Assembly (NCBI RefSeq): GCF_000719775.1
Contig: NZ_JOHR01000012.1
Span: forward strand, 264,961 to 328,960
Direction: 5' to 3'
DNA: 64,000 nt
From: Streptomyces sp. NRRL F-5135
GTDB taxonomy: Bacteria; Actinomycetota; Actinomycetes; Streptomycetales; Streptomycetaceae
In this document: piece after piece, positions 50,797-60,603 of the stretch
How positions within the stretch are numbered: the first letter of the stretch is position 1
Layout: each line of letters begins with the position of its first letter
Notes under the pieces: generated by a model
Databases searched by the model: none
The model's input: only the letters and a program-made list of their open reading frames with translations
Told to the model about the DNA's origin: nothing
Made by a program: the position numbers and the translations under genes

Positions 50797-53652
50797 ATGC
50801 CCGCCAATACAGCCCCCCCTTCCGGCAAAAAGAAGGGGCGACGCGCCCGTCTGATCGTGATCGTCCTGGTGCTGGCGCTCGTCGCGGGTGTCGGCTACGG
50901 CACGTACTGGAGTGTGAGCACGGTCCGTGCCTCATTCCCCCAGACCACGGGCTCGGTCGAGCTCAAGGGCCTCTCGGGGCCGGTGGACATCAGACGTGAC
51001 AGCTACGGCGTCCCGCAGATCTACGCGAACAGTGACGAGGACCTCTTCCGCGCCCAGGGCTTCGTCCAGGCTCAGGACCGCTTCTACGAGATGGACGTCC
51101 GGCGTCACATGACCGCCGGTCGGCTCTCCGAGATGTTCGGCGCGGGCCAGGTCAAGACCGACACCTTCCTGCGCACGCTGGACTGGCGAGGCGTGGCGCA
51201 GAAGGAATACGACACTCAGCTGTCGGCGGAGACCAAGAAGAACCTCCAGGCGTACGCGGACGGCGTCAACGCCTACCTCGAGGGACGGAACAGCGCGGAC
51301 ATCTCGGTGGAGTACGCCGCGCTGAACCTCACCAACGGCTACAAGCCCGCGAAGTGGAGCCCCGTCGACTCGGTGGCCTGGCTCAAGGCGATGGCGTGGG
51401 ACCTGCGCGGCAACATGCAGGACGAGATAGACCGCTCCCTGCTGACCAGTCGGCTCAGCGAGAAGCAGATCGACTCCCTTTACCCGTCGTACCCGTACGA
51501 CCGCAACAAGCCGATCGTCGCGGAGGGCGGGATAGACCCCGTCACCGGCAAGTACGACCCCGAGGCCGAGCCCGGTGACGTGACGGGCGGCAACAGCACG
51601 GGCGGCACGGGCAGCGGCAGCGGTACGGGCACCGGGGTCGGCAGCGGCGCGGGCACGGGCACCGGACTCGGCAGCGGCACGGGCACGGGTATCGGTACGG
51701 GGAGCAACGCCTCCGACGGCGTGTCCGGCGCCACACAGGGCTTCAACACCCAGCTCGGTGCCCTCTCCAGCACCCTCGACGAGATTCCCGCGCTCCTGGG
51801 GCCGAGCGGCAGCGGCATCGGCTCCAACTCCTGGGTCGTCTCCGGCGACTACACGACCACCGGCAAACCGCTGCTGGCCAACGATCCGCACCTCGCGCCG
51901 CAGCTGCCCTCGCTCTGGTACCAGATGGGTCTGCACTGCCGCAGCGTCTCGGAGCAGTGCCAGTACGACGTGGCCGGCTACACCTTCTCCGGGACGCCCG
52001 GCGTGATCATCGGTCACAACAAGGACATCGCCTGGGGCTTCACCAACCTCGGCGCCGACGTCACCGACCTGTACCTGGAGAAGGTCGACGGCGACTCGTA
52101 CCTGTACGGGGACGAGAAGAAGCGCTTCAAGACCCGCGAGGAGACCATCAAGGTCGCGGGCGGCGCCAGCAGGAAGATCACCGTGCGCTCCACCGACCAC
52201 GGTCCCGTGGTCTCCGACCGCAACGCGGAGCTGGCCAAGGTCGGCGAGAAGGCTCCCGTGGGGGACGTGGCCCCCGACCGCGGCGACGGTTACGCCGTCT
52301 CCCTGCAGTGGACGGCGCTCCAGCCGGGCAAGTCCATGGAGGCGATCTTCGATCTCAACAAGGCCAAGGACTTCGAGCAGTTCCGCCAGGCGGCCCGGAA
52401 CTTCGAGGTCCCCTCGCAGAACCTGATCTACGCCGACACCAAGGGCCACATCGGCTACCAGGCACCCGGCAGGATCCCGGTCCGTTCCGAAGGCTTCGAC
52501 GGCAGGACACCGGCCCCCGGCTGGGACCCGAAGTACAAGTGGAACGGTTACATCCCCTTTGACGAGCTGCCGTACGAGTACGACCCGGAGCGCGGCTACA
52601 TCGTCACAGCCAACCAGGCGGTGGTCGACTCCGAGAAGTACCCGTACCCGCTCACCGAGGACTGGGGCTACGGCGCCCGCAGCCAGCGCATCAACGACCT
52701 CATCGAGTCGAAGATCAAGGACGGCGGAAAGATCTCGACCGACGACATGCAGACCATGCAGATGGACAACAGCAGCGAGATCGCCAAGCTGCTGATGCCC
52801 TACCTGCTCAAGATCGATGTCTCGGACCCCTCGGTCCGCGAGGCGCAGAAGCTCCTCGAAGGCTGGGACTACACCCAGGAACCGGACTCGGGAGCGGCCG
52901 CCTACTTCAACGCCGTCTGGCGCAACGTCCTCAAGCTCGCCTTCGGTGACAAGCTCCCCAAGGAAGTGCGGGTCAAGGGCGAGTGCGTCAATGTCCCGCC
53001 GCCGACGGGAGCGGGCCCGGTGGACGATCCCGGCAAGCTGGTGCGCGAGTGCGGCCAGCGCGTGCCGTCCCAGGCGCAGCCGGACGGTGGGGACCGCTGG
53101 TACGAGGTCGTGCGCGGCATCGTCAAGGACCAGGACAACGACTGGTGGAGCTCCCCGGCCAAGCGCAACGAGCCCGAGACCAAGACCCGTGACGAGCTGT
53201 TCGCGCGCGCCATGGAGGACGCTCGCTGGGAGCTGACCGCCAAGCTCGGCAAGGACGTCTCCACCTGGAGCTGGGGCCGGCTGCACCAGATGACCCTGAA
53301 GAGCCCGACCCTCGGCACCAGCGGCCCCGAGATCCTCCGGCGGATACTCAACCGCGGCCCGTGGAACCTGGGCGGTGGCGAGGCCGCAGTCAACGCGACG
53401 GGCTGGAACGCGGCGGGCGGATACCACGTCGTCTGGGTCCCGTCCATGCGGATGGTCGTCAACGTCGGGGACTGGGACAAGTCCCGCTGGATCAATCTGA
53501 CCGGCGCGTCGGGACACGTGTTCAGCGCGCACTACACCGATCAGACGGACAAGTGGGCCAAGGGCGAGCTGCTGGACTGGTCGTACTCCGTGACGGCGGT
53601 GGAGCGCCGTACGACCGACAAGCTGACCCTGAAGCCCCAGGCGGGTACGTGA
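50797..53652 (+). CDS. Penicillin acylase-family Ntn hydrolase, membrane-anchored or secreted
   Basis: 951 residues from ATG 50797. One N-terminal hydrophobic segment (RLIVIVLVLALVAGVGYGTYW, ~18-38) serves as signal or anchor. The alpha-chain region starts GPVDIRRDSYGVPQIYA. A Gly/Ser/Thr linker rich in GTGTG repeats (~265-310) precedes the spacer. The nucleophile is Ser343 at the autocatalytic junction GIG|SNSWVVSGDYTTTGKP. NDPHLAPQLPSLWY and the beta-chain motif LIYADTKGHIGYQAPGRIP follow. The family hydrolyses penicillins, acyl-homoserine lactones and other N-acyl amides; the substrate here is unassigned. Confidence 0.92.
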   Translation: MPANTAPPSGKKKGRRARLIVIVLVLALVAGVGYGTYWSVSTVRASFPQTTGSVELKGLSGPVDIRRDSYGVPQIYANSDEDLFRAQGFVQAQDRFYEMDVRRHMTAGRLSEMFGAGQVKTDTFLRTLDWRGVAQKEYDTQLSAETKKNLQAYADGVNAYLEGRNSADISVEYAALNLTNGYKPAKWSPVDSVAWLKAMAWDLRGNMQDEIDRSLLTSRLSEKQIDSLYPSYPYDRNKPIVAEGGIDPVTGKYDPEAEPGDVTGGNSTGGTGSGSGTGTGVGSGAGTGTGLGSGTGTGIGTGSNASDGVSGATQGFNTQLGALSSTLDEIPALLGPSGSGIGSNSWVVSGDYTTTGKPLLANDPHLAPQLPSLWYQMGLHCRSVSEQCQYDVAGYTFSGTPGVIIGHNKDIAWGFTNLGADVTDLYLEKVDGDSYLYGDEKKRFKTREETIKVAGGASRKITVRSTDHGPVVSDRNAELAKVGEKAPVGDVAPDRGDGYAVSLQWTALQPGKSMEAIFDLNKAKDFEQFRQAARNFEVPSQNLIYADTKGHIGYQAPGRIPVRSEGFDGRTPAPGWDPKYKWNGYIPFDELPYEYDPERGYIVTANQAVVDSEKYPYPLTEDWGYGARSQRINDLIESKIKDGGKISTDDMQTMQMDNSSEIAKLLMPYLLKIDVSDPSVREAQKLLEGWDYTQEPDSGAAAYFNAVWRNVLKLAFGDKLPKEVRVKGECVNVPPPTGAGPVDDPGKLVRECGQRVPSQAQPDGGDRWYEVVRGIVKDQDNDWWSSPAKRNEPETKTRDELFARAMEDARWELTAKLGKDVSTWSWGRLHQMTLKSPTLGTSGPEILRRILNRGPWNLGGGEAAVNATGWNAAGGYHVVWVPSMRMVVNVGDWDKSRWINLTGASGHVFSAHYTDQTDKWAKGELLDWSYSVTAVERRTTDKLTLKPQAGT

Positions 53653-53756
53653 CCCCCGCCAGAGGCGAGAGGGGCGCCCCAGGGCGCCCGCCCCGGACCG
53701 CGTCGCCCCTCGGGCCGGCGCGGTCCGCCCCGTCGTGGGCCGTCGCGGAGGCGGCG

Positions 53757-54353
53757 TCAGACGGGGCGGAAACGTCTGATGCCCGCCGGGGTGATCACCG
53801 CGTGTACGGGACGGTCGTGCGGCTCGTCCGGGACGCGCGGGACCACCTCGTTCCCGTACAGCAGGACGGCCAGCGCGGGCTCGGTGCCGGCCGTCGCCAG
53901 CCGGCCGAGGACCCGGTCGTACGAGCCGCCGCCGCGCCCCAGCCGCATCCCGCGCCGGTCCACGGCGAGCCCCGGCAGCAGCACGGCCTCCGCCGCCAGG
54001 ACGGCGTCCGGGCCGAGCCGGGGGCCGGCCGGCTCCAACAGGCCGCGGCCCGCGCGGACCAGGCGCCCGGCCCCTTCGTACGGTGCCCAGTCGAGGTCGT
54101 TGTCCGCCATCAGGACGGGCAGCAGGACTCGCGTGTCCCGTGCGAGCAGGACATCGAGCAGTACGCGCGTGCCGGGCTCGCGGCCCACCGAGACATACGC
54201 GGCGACGGTGCGGGCGCGCGCCAGTTCCGGCAGTTCCAGCGCGCGGCGCGCCAGAACCTCCGCGGTCTTCCGTACGTCTTCGTCCGAGAGCAGGCCGCGC
54301 GCCGCGAGAAGTTCACGGCGCAGCCCGGCCTTTCCGGTCATGTCTTGACCCAT
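53757..54353 (-). CDS. 5-formyltetrahydrofolate cyclo-ligase
   Basis: 198 residues from ATG 54353; ATG 54341 is an equal option. It contains GKAGLRRELLAARG, a substrate region LLPGLAVDRRGMRLGRGGGSYDR, and the catalytic C-terminus. It makes 5,10-methenyl-THF from 5-formyl-THF with ATP. It is divergent from galU with ~95 bases between the start codons, an arrangement shared by many actinobacteria. Confidence 0.9.
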   Translation of the reverse strand: MGQDMTGKAGLRRELLAARGLLSDEDVRKTAEVLARRALELPELARARTVAAYVSVGREPGTRVLLDVLLARDTRVLLPVLMADNDLDWAPYEGAGRLVRAGRGLLEPAGPRLGPDAVLAAEAVLLPGLAVDRRGMRLGRGGGSYDRVLGRLATAGTEPALAVLLYGNEVVPRVPDEPHDRPVHAVITPAGIRRFRPV

Positions 54354-54447
54354 CAGGTCATCACAAACCCCTCTATAGCGGTTGTATGAGGAGAAAGTTA
54401 ACCGGATCATCATCTTCCGCCCATACGCACCGGTTAGGCTCCTTCAC

Positions 54448-55350
54448 ATGACTCACTCGCCCTTCAGGATCAGCAAGGCTGTCATCCCCGCCGCCGGCCT
54501 CGGCACCCGGTTCCTGCCCGCCACCAAGGCCACTCCCAAAGAGATGCTGCCGGTCGTGGACAAGCCCGCGATCCAGTACGTGGTCGAGGAGGCGGTGGCC
54601 GCGGGACTCTCCGACGTCCTCATGGTCACCGGCCGCAACAAGCGCCCTCTCGAGGACCACTTCGACCGGAACTACGAGCTGGAAGAGGCCCTCACGCGCA
54701 AGGGGGACACCGAGCGCCTCGCGAAGGTCCAGGAGTCCAGCGACCTCGCCACCATGCACTACGTGCGCCAGGGCGACCCCAGGGGCCTCGGCCACGCCGT
54801 GCTGTGCGCCGCTCCGCACGTGGGTGACCAGCCTTTCGCCGTCCTGCTCGGCGACGACCTGATCGACCCGCGGGATCCGCTGCTGTCCCGCATGGTCGAG
54901 GTCCAGGAGCGCGAGGGGGGCAGCGTCGTCGCCCTGATGGAGGTCGACCCGGCGCAGATCCACCTCTACGGCTGTGCCGCCGTGGAGCCCACGCGCGACG
55001 CCGACGTGGTCAAGGTGCGCGACCTGGTCGAGAAGCCGGATTCCGCCGACGCCCCCAGCAGTTACGCGATCATCGGACGGTATGTCCTCGACCCGGCCGT
55101 CTTCGGGATACTGCGTGAGACCGCTCCCGGGCGCGGCGGTGAGATCCAGCTCACCGACGCTCTCCAGCAGCTCTCCGCGAACGAGGACATCGGCGGCCCG
55201 GTCCACGGCGTCGTCTTCAAGGGGCGCCGCTATGACACCGGTGACCGGGGCGACTACCTGCGTGCCATTGTCAGACTGGCATGCGAACGTGAAGACCTGG
55301 GCCCGGACTTCCGGACCTGGCTGCGCTCGTACGTCAGCGAGGAGATGTAG
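54448..55350 (+). CDS. galU: UTP-glucose-1-phosphate uridylyltransferase
   Basis: 300 residues from ATG 54448. Nucleotide-binding start KAVIPAAGLGTRFLPATKATPKEMLPVVDKP, followed by FAVLLGDDLID and VEKPDSADAPSSYAIIGRYVLDP. Makes UDP-glucose for cell-wall glycans, trehalose and glycogen. It is the first gene of the run galU-glp-moaC-mogA-rimJ-sepX; four bases separate it from glp. Confidence 0.95.
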   Translation: MTHSPFRISKAVIPAAGLGTRFLPATKATPKEMLPVVDKPAIQYVVEEAVAAGLSDVLMVTGRNKRPLEDHFDRNYELEEALTRKGDTERLAKVQESSDLATMHYVRQGDPRGLGHAVLCAAPHVGDQPFAVLLGDDLIDPRDPLLSRMVEVQEREGGSVVALMEVDPAQIHLYGCAAVEPTRDADVVKVRDLVEKPDSADAPSSYAIIGRYVLDPAVFGILRETAPGRGGEIQLTDALQQLSANEDIGGPVHGVVFKGRRYDTGDRGDYLRAIVRLACEREDLGPDFRTWLRSYVSEEM

Positions 55351-55353
55351 CAC

Positions 55354-56964
55354 TTGAACGACAGGGCGGAATCGGCACCGGGACCGGACCCGGAGCAGGC
55401 CGGACGCGGGCCGACGGGTTACGGCTCGGGGAGCTTCGGTCCGACGGGGGCCGGCCCGGTGCGCTCGGGCCCGGCGGGCTCGGCGGGAACCGGTCCGACG
55501 GAACCGGAGCCGTCGGCCGGACCGGAACCGTCGGCGGGACCGGAGTCGGACGGGTCAGGAGCGACCGGCTCACAGCCCGCCGCGGGAGCGGTGCCGGACA
55601 GTGATTCCGGGGCGGGAGCCGACACGGCGGCCGCCACGGCACAGGGTGCGGGCCCGGCCGGGCCCGGGCGGCTCTGGTCCGTGGACGAGCACCTCGCCGA
55701 CATCCTCGCCTCCGTCCACCCGCTCGAACCCATCGAGCTGCAACTGCCCGACGCCCAGGGCTGCGTGCTCGTCGAGGACGTCACCGTGCCGGTCGCCCTC
55801 CCGCCGTTCGACAACAGCTCCATGGACGGCTACGCGGTCCGTACGGCCGATGTCTCCGGAGCCACGGCGGAGTTCCCGGCCGTGCTGACCGTCATCGGGG
55901 ACGTCGCGGCCGGCAGCGGTGCCCTGCCCGAGGTCGGCCCGGGTGAGGCCGCCCGCATCATGACCGGCGCCCCGCTGCCTCCCGGGGCCGAGGCCGTCGT
56001 CCCGGTGGAGTGGACCGACGGCGGCTCGGGCGGCGGCGCGGCCACCATGATGCACCCGGCCGCGGCCACGGGCCGGGACGGCGCGAGCGGCGAGGTCCGG
56101 GTCTTCCGCTCGGCCGAGGCCCGCGCCCATGTCCGCCCCCGCGGCAGCGACGTACAGGCCGGCGACCTCGCCCTGAAGGCGGGTACGGTCCTGGGGCCGC
56201 CCCAGATCGGCCTGCTGGCCGCCATCGGGCGCGGCAGGGTCCGGGTCCGCCCCCGCCCGCGCGTGGTCGTGCTCTCCACCGGCAGCGAACTGGTCCAGCC
56301 GGACGAGCAACTGAACGAGGGACAGATCTACGACTCGAACAGCTTCGCGCTCACGGCGGCGGCCCGTGAGGCGGGCGCCATCGCCTACCGCGTGGGAGCC
56401 GTCACCGACGACGCCGAGACGCTGCGCGCCACCATCGAGGACCAGCTGATCCGCGCCGACATGGTCGTCACCACGGGCGGTGTCAGCGTCGGAGCGTACG
56501 ATGTCGTCAAGGAAGCCCTTTCGTCCGTCGGCGACGAGGACGAGCCGGGTAGCGGTATCGACTTCCGTACGCTCGCGATGCAGCCGGGAAAGCCGCAGGG
56601 CTTCGGTTCGATCGGGCCGGAGCACACCCCGTTGCTGGCGCTGCCCGGCAATCCGGTCTCTTCGTACGTCTCCTTCGAACTGTTCGTCCGGCCGGCCATC
56701 CGGGCCCTGATGGGCCGTACGGACCTGCACCGGCCGACCGTCCGCGCCAGGATCGAGGCGGAGCGGCCGCTCTCCTCGCCGGCCGGCCGCCGTCAGTTCC
56801 TGCGGGCCACCTACGACGAGGAGACGGGCACCGCCGCCCCGGTGGGCGGCGCCGGCTCCCACCTGGTCGCCGCCCTCGCCCAGGCCGACGCGCTGATCGT
56901 CGTCCCCGAAAACACCGTCTCGGTCGAGCCCGGCGCGGAGGTGGACGTGATCCTGATCGGCTGA
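55354..56964 (+). CDS. glp: Gephyrin-like molybdotransferase Glp / MoeA homologue
   Basis: 536 residues from TTG 55354, four bases after galU. The first ~105 residues are a Gly/Pro/Glu-rich disordered extension ([20 protein letters not shown]). The MoeA fold follows: [78 protein letters not shown] and [15 protein letters not shown]. MoeA inserts molybdate into molybdopterin. In corynebacteria the homologue in the galU-glp-rimJ-glpR run instead binds FtsZ and the membrane receptor GlpR. The same order here points to Glp, though with moaC and mogA adjacent a dual role is possible. Confidence 0.85.
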   Translation: MNDRAESAPGPDPEQAGRGPTGYGSGSFGPTGAGPVRSGPAGSAGTGPTEPEPSAGPEPSAGPESDGSGATGSQPAAGAVPDSDSGAGADTAAATAQGAGPAGPGRLWSVDEHLADILASVHPLEPIELQLPDAQGCVLVEDVTVPVALPPFDNSSMDGYAVRTADVSGATAEFPAVLTVIGDVAAGSGALPEVGPGEAARIMTGAPLPPGAEAVVPVEWTDGGSGGGAATMMHPAAATGRDGASGEVRVFRSAEARAHVRPRGSDVQAGDLALKAGTVLGPPQIGLLAAIGRGRVRVRPRPRVVVLSTGSELVQPDEQLNEGQIYDSNSFALTAAAREAGAIAYRVGAVTDDAETLRATIEDQLIRADMVVTTGGVSVGAYDVVKEALSSVGDEDEPGSGIDFRTLAMQPGKPQGFGSIGPEHTPLLALPGNPVSSYVSFELFVRPAIRALMGRTDLHRPTVRARIEAERPLSSPAGRRQFLRATYDEETGTAAPVGGAGSHLVAALAQADALIVVPENTVSVEPGAEVDVILIG

Positions 56965-57034
56965 TCACTGTTCGGTGGCGGTACGGTGGCTCCCCAACAG
57001 GCCCCGTAGGGCCCGGACCGGGAGTACCGCGGCA

Positions 57035-57649
57035 ATGACTGTGTTTTCCCGGGGGGACAGCACCCCCGGCCCCTCTGAGCAGGACAGCCGACAGGATCGG
57101 CAGGACAGCCGGCAGGCCGGCCTGACGCATCTCGACGAGTCGGGTGCGGCCCGGATGGTCGACGTCTCCGCCAAGGAGGTCACGGCCCGCACCGCCCGTG
57201 CCAGTGGGCGGGTGCTGGTCTCCTCGCGGGTGGTGGAGCTGCTCCGGGGCGGGGGAGTGCCCAAGGGCGACGCCCTCGCCACGGCCCGGATCGCCGGCAT
57301 CATGGGCGCCAAGCGGACCCCGGAACTGATCCCGCTGTGCCATCCGCTCGCGCTCTCCGGCGTGACCGTCGACCTCACGGTCACGGACGACGCGGTGGAG
57401 ATCACCGCGACGGTACGGACCACGGACCGTACGGGGGTCGAGATGGAGGCCATGACCGCCGTCTCGGTGGCCGCGCTGACCGTCGTGGACATGGTCAAGG
57501 CGGTCGACAAGGGTGCCGTGATCGCGGACGTACGGGTGGAGGAGAAGGCGGGCGGCAAGTCAGGCCACTGGACCCGGCCCGGGGCCGCCGGGCCTCCCGG
57601 CACAGCCCACTCTCCCGGTGCCGCCCCCGCGGACGGGGGCGCGGCATGA
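57035..57649 (+). CDS. moaC: Cyclic pyranopterin monophosphate synthase MoaC
   Basis: 204 residues from ATG 57035 with GGGAG upstream. The MoaC core is intact: [38 protein letters not shown] (active-site region with His) and [27 protein letters not shown]. Disordered ends extend the usual 160 residues at both sides ([10 protein letters not shown] at the N-terminus; [13 protein letters not shown] at the C-terminus). It acts with MoaA to form cPMP. ATGA overlap with mogA. Confidence 0.93.
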   Translation: MTVFSRGDSTPGPSEQDSRQDRQDSRQAGLTHLDESGAARMVDVSAKEVTARTARASGRVLVSSRVVELLRGGGVPKGDALATARIAGIMGAKRTPELIPLCHPLALSGVTVDLTVTDDAVEITATVRTTDRTGVEMEAMTAVSVAALTVVDMVKAVDKGAVIADVRVEEKAGGKSGHWTRPGAAGPPGTAHSPGAAPADGGAA

Positions 57650-58416
57650 GCACCCCGGCAAGACATGGGCAGGAGGGCGCCTCCTCGGACAGCGGCGCCG
57701 CCGGCGCCCCGGAGCGTGGCGCCCCCGAGCACGGAGCTTCGACGGCCCACGGCCCCGCTTCCCACGGCCCCGCTCCTCGTGGCGTCGCGGCGGCCGGGGC
57801 CGCCCCGTCCCCGTACCGCGCACTGGTGGTCACCGCCTCGAACCGCGCCGCCGCCGGCGTGTATCCCGACAAAGGCGGTCCGATTCTCGCCGACGGGCTG
57901 ACGGCGCTCGGCTTCCAGGTCGACGGCCCACGCGTGGTCCCCGACGGAGATCCGGTCGCGCGCGCCCTTCGCGAAGGCGTGGCCGCCGCGTACGACGTGA
58001 TCGTGACCACCGGCGGTACGGGCCTCTCACCGACGGACCGCACCCCGGAGGCCACCCGGCCCCTGCTCGACCGGGAGGTTCCGGGCATCGCCGAGGCGAT
58101 CCGCGCCGAAGGCGGGCCGAAGGTCCCCACCGCCGCGCTCTCCCGGGGCCTCGCCGGCATCGCGGACCGGACCCTGATCGTGAACCTGCCGGGTTCCACC
58201 GGCGGGGTACGCGACGGTCTCGCCGTACTGGGCCGGCTGCTGGTCCACGCGGTGGACCAGATCCACGGAGGCGACCACCCCCGCCCCGCGGAGCCCTCGA
58301 AGGCGCCGGCCGAGAGCCAGGACCCGCCCGGTGGATCCCGTCCACCTCGTACGGCGCTCTCGTCCGCCCCCGCCGCCTCCCTTTCCGTCTCTCCGTCTCC
58401 CCGTACCTCCGGATGA
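57646..58416 (+). CDS. MogA/MoaB-family molybdopterin adenylyltransferase
   Basis: 256 residues from ATG 57646. The first ~60 residues are a disordered Ala/Pro/Gly-rich head. The MogA domain has [43 protein letters not shown] and [20 protein letters not shown]. It activates molybdopterin by adenylylation before MoeA. Its C-terminal ~45 residues are Pro/Ser-rich. Overlaps by ATGA at both ends (57646 and 58413), so moaC, mogA and rimJ are translationally coupled. Confidence 0.9.
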   Translation: MSTPARHGQEGASSDSGAAGAPERGAPEHGASTAHGPASHGPAPRGVAAAGAAPSPYRALVVTASNRAAAGVYPDKGGPILADGLTALGFQVDGPRVVPDGDPVARALREGVAAAYDVIVTTGGTGLSPTDRTPEATRPLLDREVPGIAEAIRAEGGPKVPTAALSRGLAGIADRTLIVNLPGSTGGVRDGLAVLGRLLVHAVDQIHGGDHPRPAEPSKAPAESQDPPGGSRPPRTALSSAPAASLSVSPSPRTSG

Positions 58417-59036
58417 ACCCGGCCTGGCCCGTGACCCTGACGGACGGCGATGTCGTCCTCCGTCCCATAAGGCTGCGCGACCAGCGGGCCTGGCGTGAGG
58501 TGAACCGCCGCAACCGCGACTGGCTGCGCCCCTGGGAGGCGACCATTCCGCCGCCGCCCCCCGGTGGCCCGGCCGCCCAGCGCCCCACCTACCGCCAGAT
58601 GGTCCGCCACTTGCGCGCCGAGGCCAACGCGGGCCGGATGCTGCCCTTCGTCGTCGAATACCAGGGACGGCTGGTCGGCCAGCTGACCGTCGCGGGGATC
58701 ACCTGGGGGTCGATGTGCTCGGGGCACGTCGGCTACTGGGTGGACCGCGGGGTGGCGGGCCGCGGTGTGATGCCCACCGCGGTCGCGATGGCCGTCGACC
58801 ACTGCTTCCGGATGGTCGGGCTGCACCGGGTCGAGGTCTGCATCCGCCCGGAGAACGCCCCCAGCCTGCGGGTGGTGGAGAAACTGGGCTTCCGTGAGGA
58901 GGGGTTGCGTCCGCGCTATCTGCATATCGACGGAGCGTGGCGGGATCATCGCGTTTTCGTGCTCACGGCCGAGGAGGTACCGGACGGGCTCCTCAACCGC
59001 TGGCGCCGCGCACGACCAGGAACAACCAGAAAATAA
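58413..59036 (+). CDS. rimJ: GNAT N-acetyltransferase, RimJ-like
   Basis: 207 residues from ATG 58413, overlapping mogA. Begins with TLTDGDVVLRPIRLRDQRAWREVNRRNRDWLRPWEAT; the acetyl-CoA site lies in YWVDRGVAGRGVMPTAVAMAVDHCF, followed by GLHRVEVCIRPENAPSLRVVEKLGF. RimJ-like enzymes acetylate protein N-termini or ribosomal protein S5; the target here is not known. The gene is a conserved member of the galU-glp-rimJ-glpR run. Confidence 0.88.
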   Translation: MNPAWPVTLTDGDVVLRPIRLRDQRAWREVNRRNRDWLRPWEATIPPPPPGGPAAQRPTYRQMVRHLRAEANAGRMLPFVVEYQGRLVGQLTVAGITWGSMCSGHVGYWVDRGVAGRGVMPTAVAMAVDHCFRMVGLHRVEVCIRPENAPSLRVVEKLGFREEGLRPRYLHIDGAWRDHRVFVLTAEEVPDGLLNRWRRARPGTTRK

Positions 59037-59178
59037 AATGCGTGTTCGATATTGGCCACAGTATGAGCATCATCTGATCTGAACAATCACAAAAAAGGTC
59101 CGTGATATCAGCCAGATCGTGCGACACACCGGTCCAATTGGCGGATGCCCTCGTGCAAACCCCTCTACGGTGTGAACT

Positions 59179-60309
59179 GTGAGCAGCAGCGGCCTCATCT
59201 ACGCAGTCATCGTCGGGGCCTGGGCCGCCTACTTGGTGCCGATGTGGCTCCGCAGGCAGGACGAACTCAACGAGGCGCGTCCGACGGAACGCTTCAGCAC
59301 CGCCATCCGGCTGCTGTCCGGACGGGCGGGCATGGAGCGTCGTTACGCCAAGGAGCTTCAGGACCGCACCGCCGGAGAGGCGGGGCCCGACGGGGTGCCG
59401 GACGGTCACACGGAGTCCATGAGCTCCGTCGACGTCCGGGCCTTCGCCGCGCCTCCGGCCCTCACGGAAGCCCGGATGGAGATCCGCGCGGACGTTCCGG
59501 CCCCGCCCAGGCCCCTGGCATCCCGCCCCGCCCCGGCGCAGCACGTACCGGCGCCCCAGCGGCACGCGCCCTCGGTGGAACGCCCCGCGCCGCCGTCCGC
59601 GAGACCCGCGGCCGAACGCGCCCGGCGCGCGCAGCGCTCCCAGGTCCTGGCCCGCCGCAGACGTACCACCGTGATGCTCTTCGTCGCGTTCACGCTCGGC
59701 GCGGTCGTCGCGGCCGTCGGCGGACTCGCCTTCCTCTGGGCACCGGCGGTCCCGGCCGTTCTCCTCAGTACGTACATCGTTCATCTGCGCCGCCAGGAGC
59801 GCCGCCGTTTCGCCTTCACCATGGACCGGCGCCGAGCCGAGGCGGCCGCCCGACGGCTGCGTGAGAGCCGTCCCCGTCGGTCGCACCCCCCGGCCGCCGG
59901 GACGGCCGCCGAACTCGATGAGGAGCCCGAGCCCCGCCCCGGTCCGGAACCCGCACCCGCGCTCTCCCCGCAGGAAGCCGGCCGCCGTGCCCTGGTCGAA
60001 CAGACCGACCACGCGGAGTGGGTGGACCAGCAGCGCGAGCGCGGCCCCGTCCAGGGCGACAGCTGGGAGCCGGTCCCCGTCCCGCTGCCCACCTACGTCA
60101 CCGCCCCGGTCGCCCCACGCGCGAGCAGCGGCGTGGAGGTCGGTGACCCGGAGACCTGGAGCGCGGCCCGCTCCTCTCCGGCGGAACCGGTCGCGGACAC
60201 CCCGTCACCTCCCCCGGCCCCCGCCCCGCGCCGCCCCCGCGACCGAGGCAGGACGCCGCTGTTCGACCAGTACGACGAAGACGATCGCCCCCGAGCCGCC
60301 AACGAGTGA
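59179..60309 (+). CDS. sepX: Divisome-associated membrane protein SepX / GlpR
   Basis: 376 residues from GTG 59179. An N-terminal membrane segment (GLIYAVIVGAWAAYLVPMWL) leads to PMWLRRQDELNEARPTERFSTAIRLLSGR, the strongly conserved head of the family. A disordered Pro/Ala/Arg linker follows, then two more membrane helices (TVMLFVAFTLGAVVAAVGGLAFLW and AVPAVLLSTYIVHL) and a long charged, Pro-rich tail. In Streptomyces SepX supports vegetative cross-walls and sporulation; in corynebacteria GlpR is the receptor of Glp. Position after galU-glp-rimJ confirms identity. Confidence 0.9.
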   Translation: MSSSGLIYAVIVGAWAAYLVPMWLRRQDELNEARPTERFSTAIRLLSGRAGMERRYAKELQDRTAGEAGPDGVPDGHTESMSSVDVRAFAAPPALTEARMEIRADVPAPPRPLASRPAPAQHVPAPQRHAPSVERPAPPSARPAAERARRAQRSQVLARRRRTTVMLFVAFTLGAVVAAVGGLAFLWAPAVPAVLLSTYIVHLRRQERRRFAFTMDRRRAEAAARRLRESRPRRSHPPAAGTAAELDEEPEPRPGPEPAPALSPQEAGRRALVEQTDHAEWVDQQRERGPVQGDSWEPVPVPLPTYVTAPVAPRASSGVEVGDPETWSAARSSPAEPVADTPSPPPAPAPRRPRDRGRTPLFDQYDEDDRPRAANE

Positions 60310-60432
60310 CCCTGGCCCCTCCCGACTCGGCCTCCTTCCGAGGCCCCGCTCCTGCCGAGCCCGGCCGGTGACCAGCCCGCCAACCGATTTCCGAGCACGG
60401 CTTCCGGGGTGCTAGAGTTTCACTCGTTGCAA

Positions 60433-60506
60433 GGGCCTGTGGCGCAGACTGGTAGCGCACCTCGTTCGCATCGAGGGGGTCAGGGGTTCAAATCCCCTCA
60501 GGTCCA
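60433..60506 (+). tRNA. tRNA-Ala(CGC)
   Basis: Acceptor GGGCCTG pairs with CAGGTCC, discriminator A. Anticodon stem CCTCG/CGAGG around loop TTCGCAT gives anticodon CGC, reading GCG. T arm GGGGTTCAAATCCCC. CCA is not encoded. No integrase or element is seen next to it. Confidence 0.93.
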
Positions 60507-60523
60507 CCTCTTGCACGCGACGT

Positions 60524-60555
60524 CCCGTCCGATCCTTGAGATCGGGCGGGATTTT
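60524..60555 (+). terminator. Terminator after tRNA-Ala
   Basis: CCCGTCCGATC pairs with GATCGGGCGGG (one G-T pair), with a five-base loop and then ATTTT. A typical tRNA terminator. Confidence 0.85.
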
Positions 60556-60603
60556 CGTGTGTCGTCCTCATGAGCGACGGCTGGTGCCGCGACCGGACAG
60601 CCC

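Noticed and set aside
50932..53532. 866-residue minus-strand frame
   Set aside because: Antisense to the penicillin acylase, which has the intact Ntn motifs.
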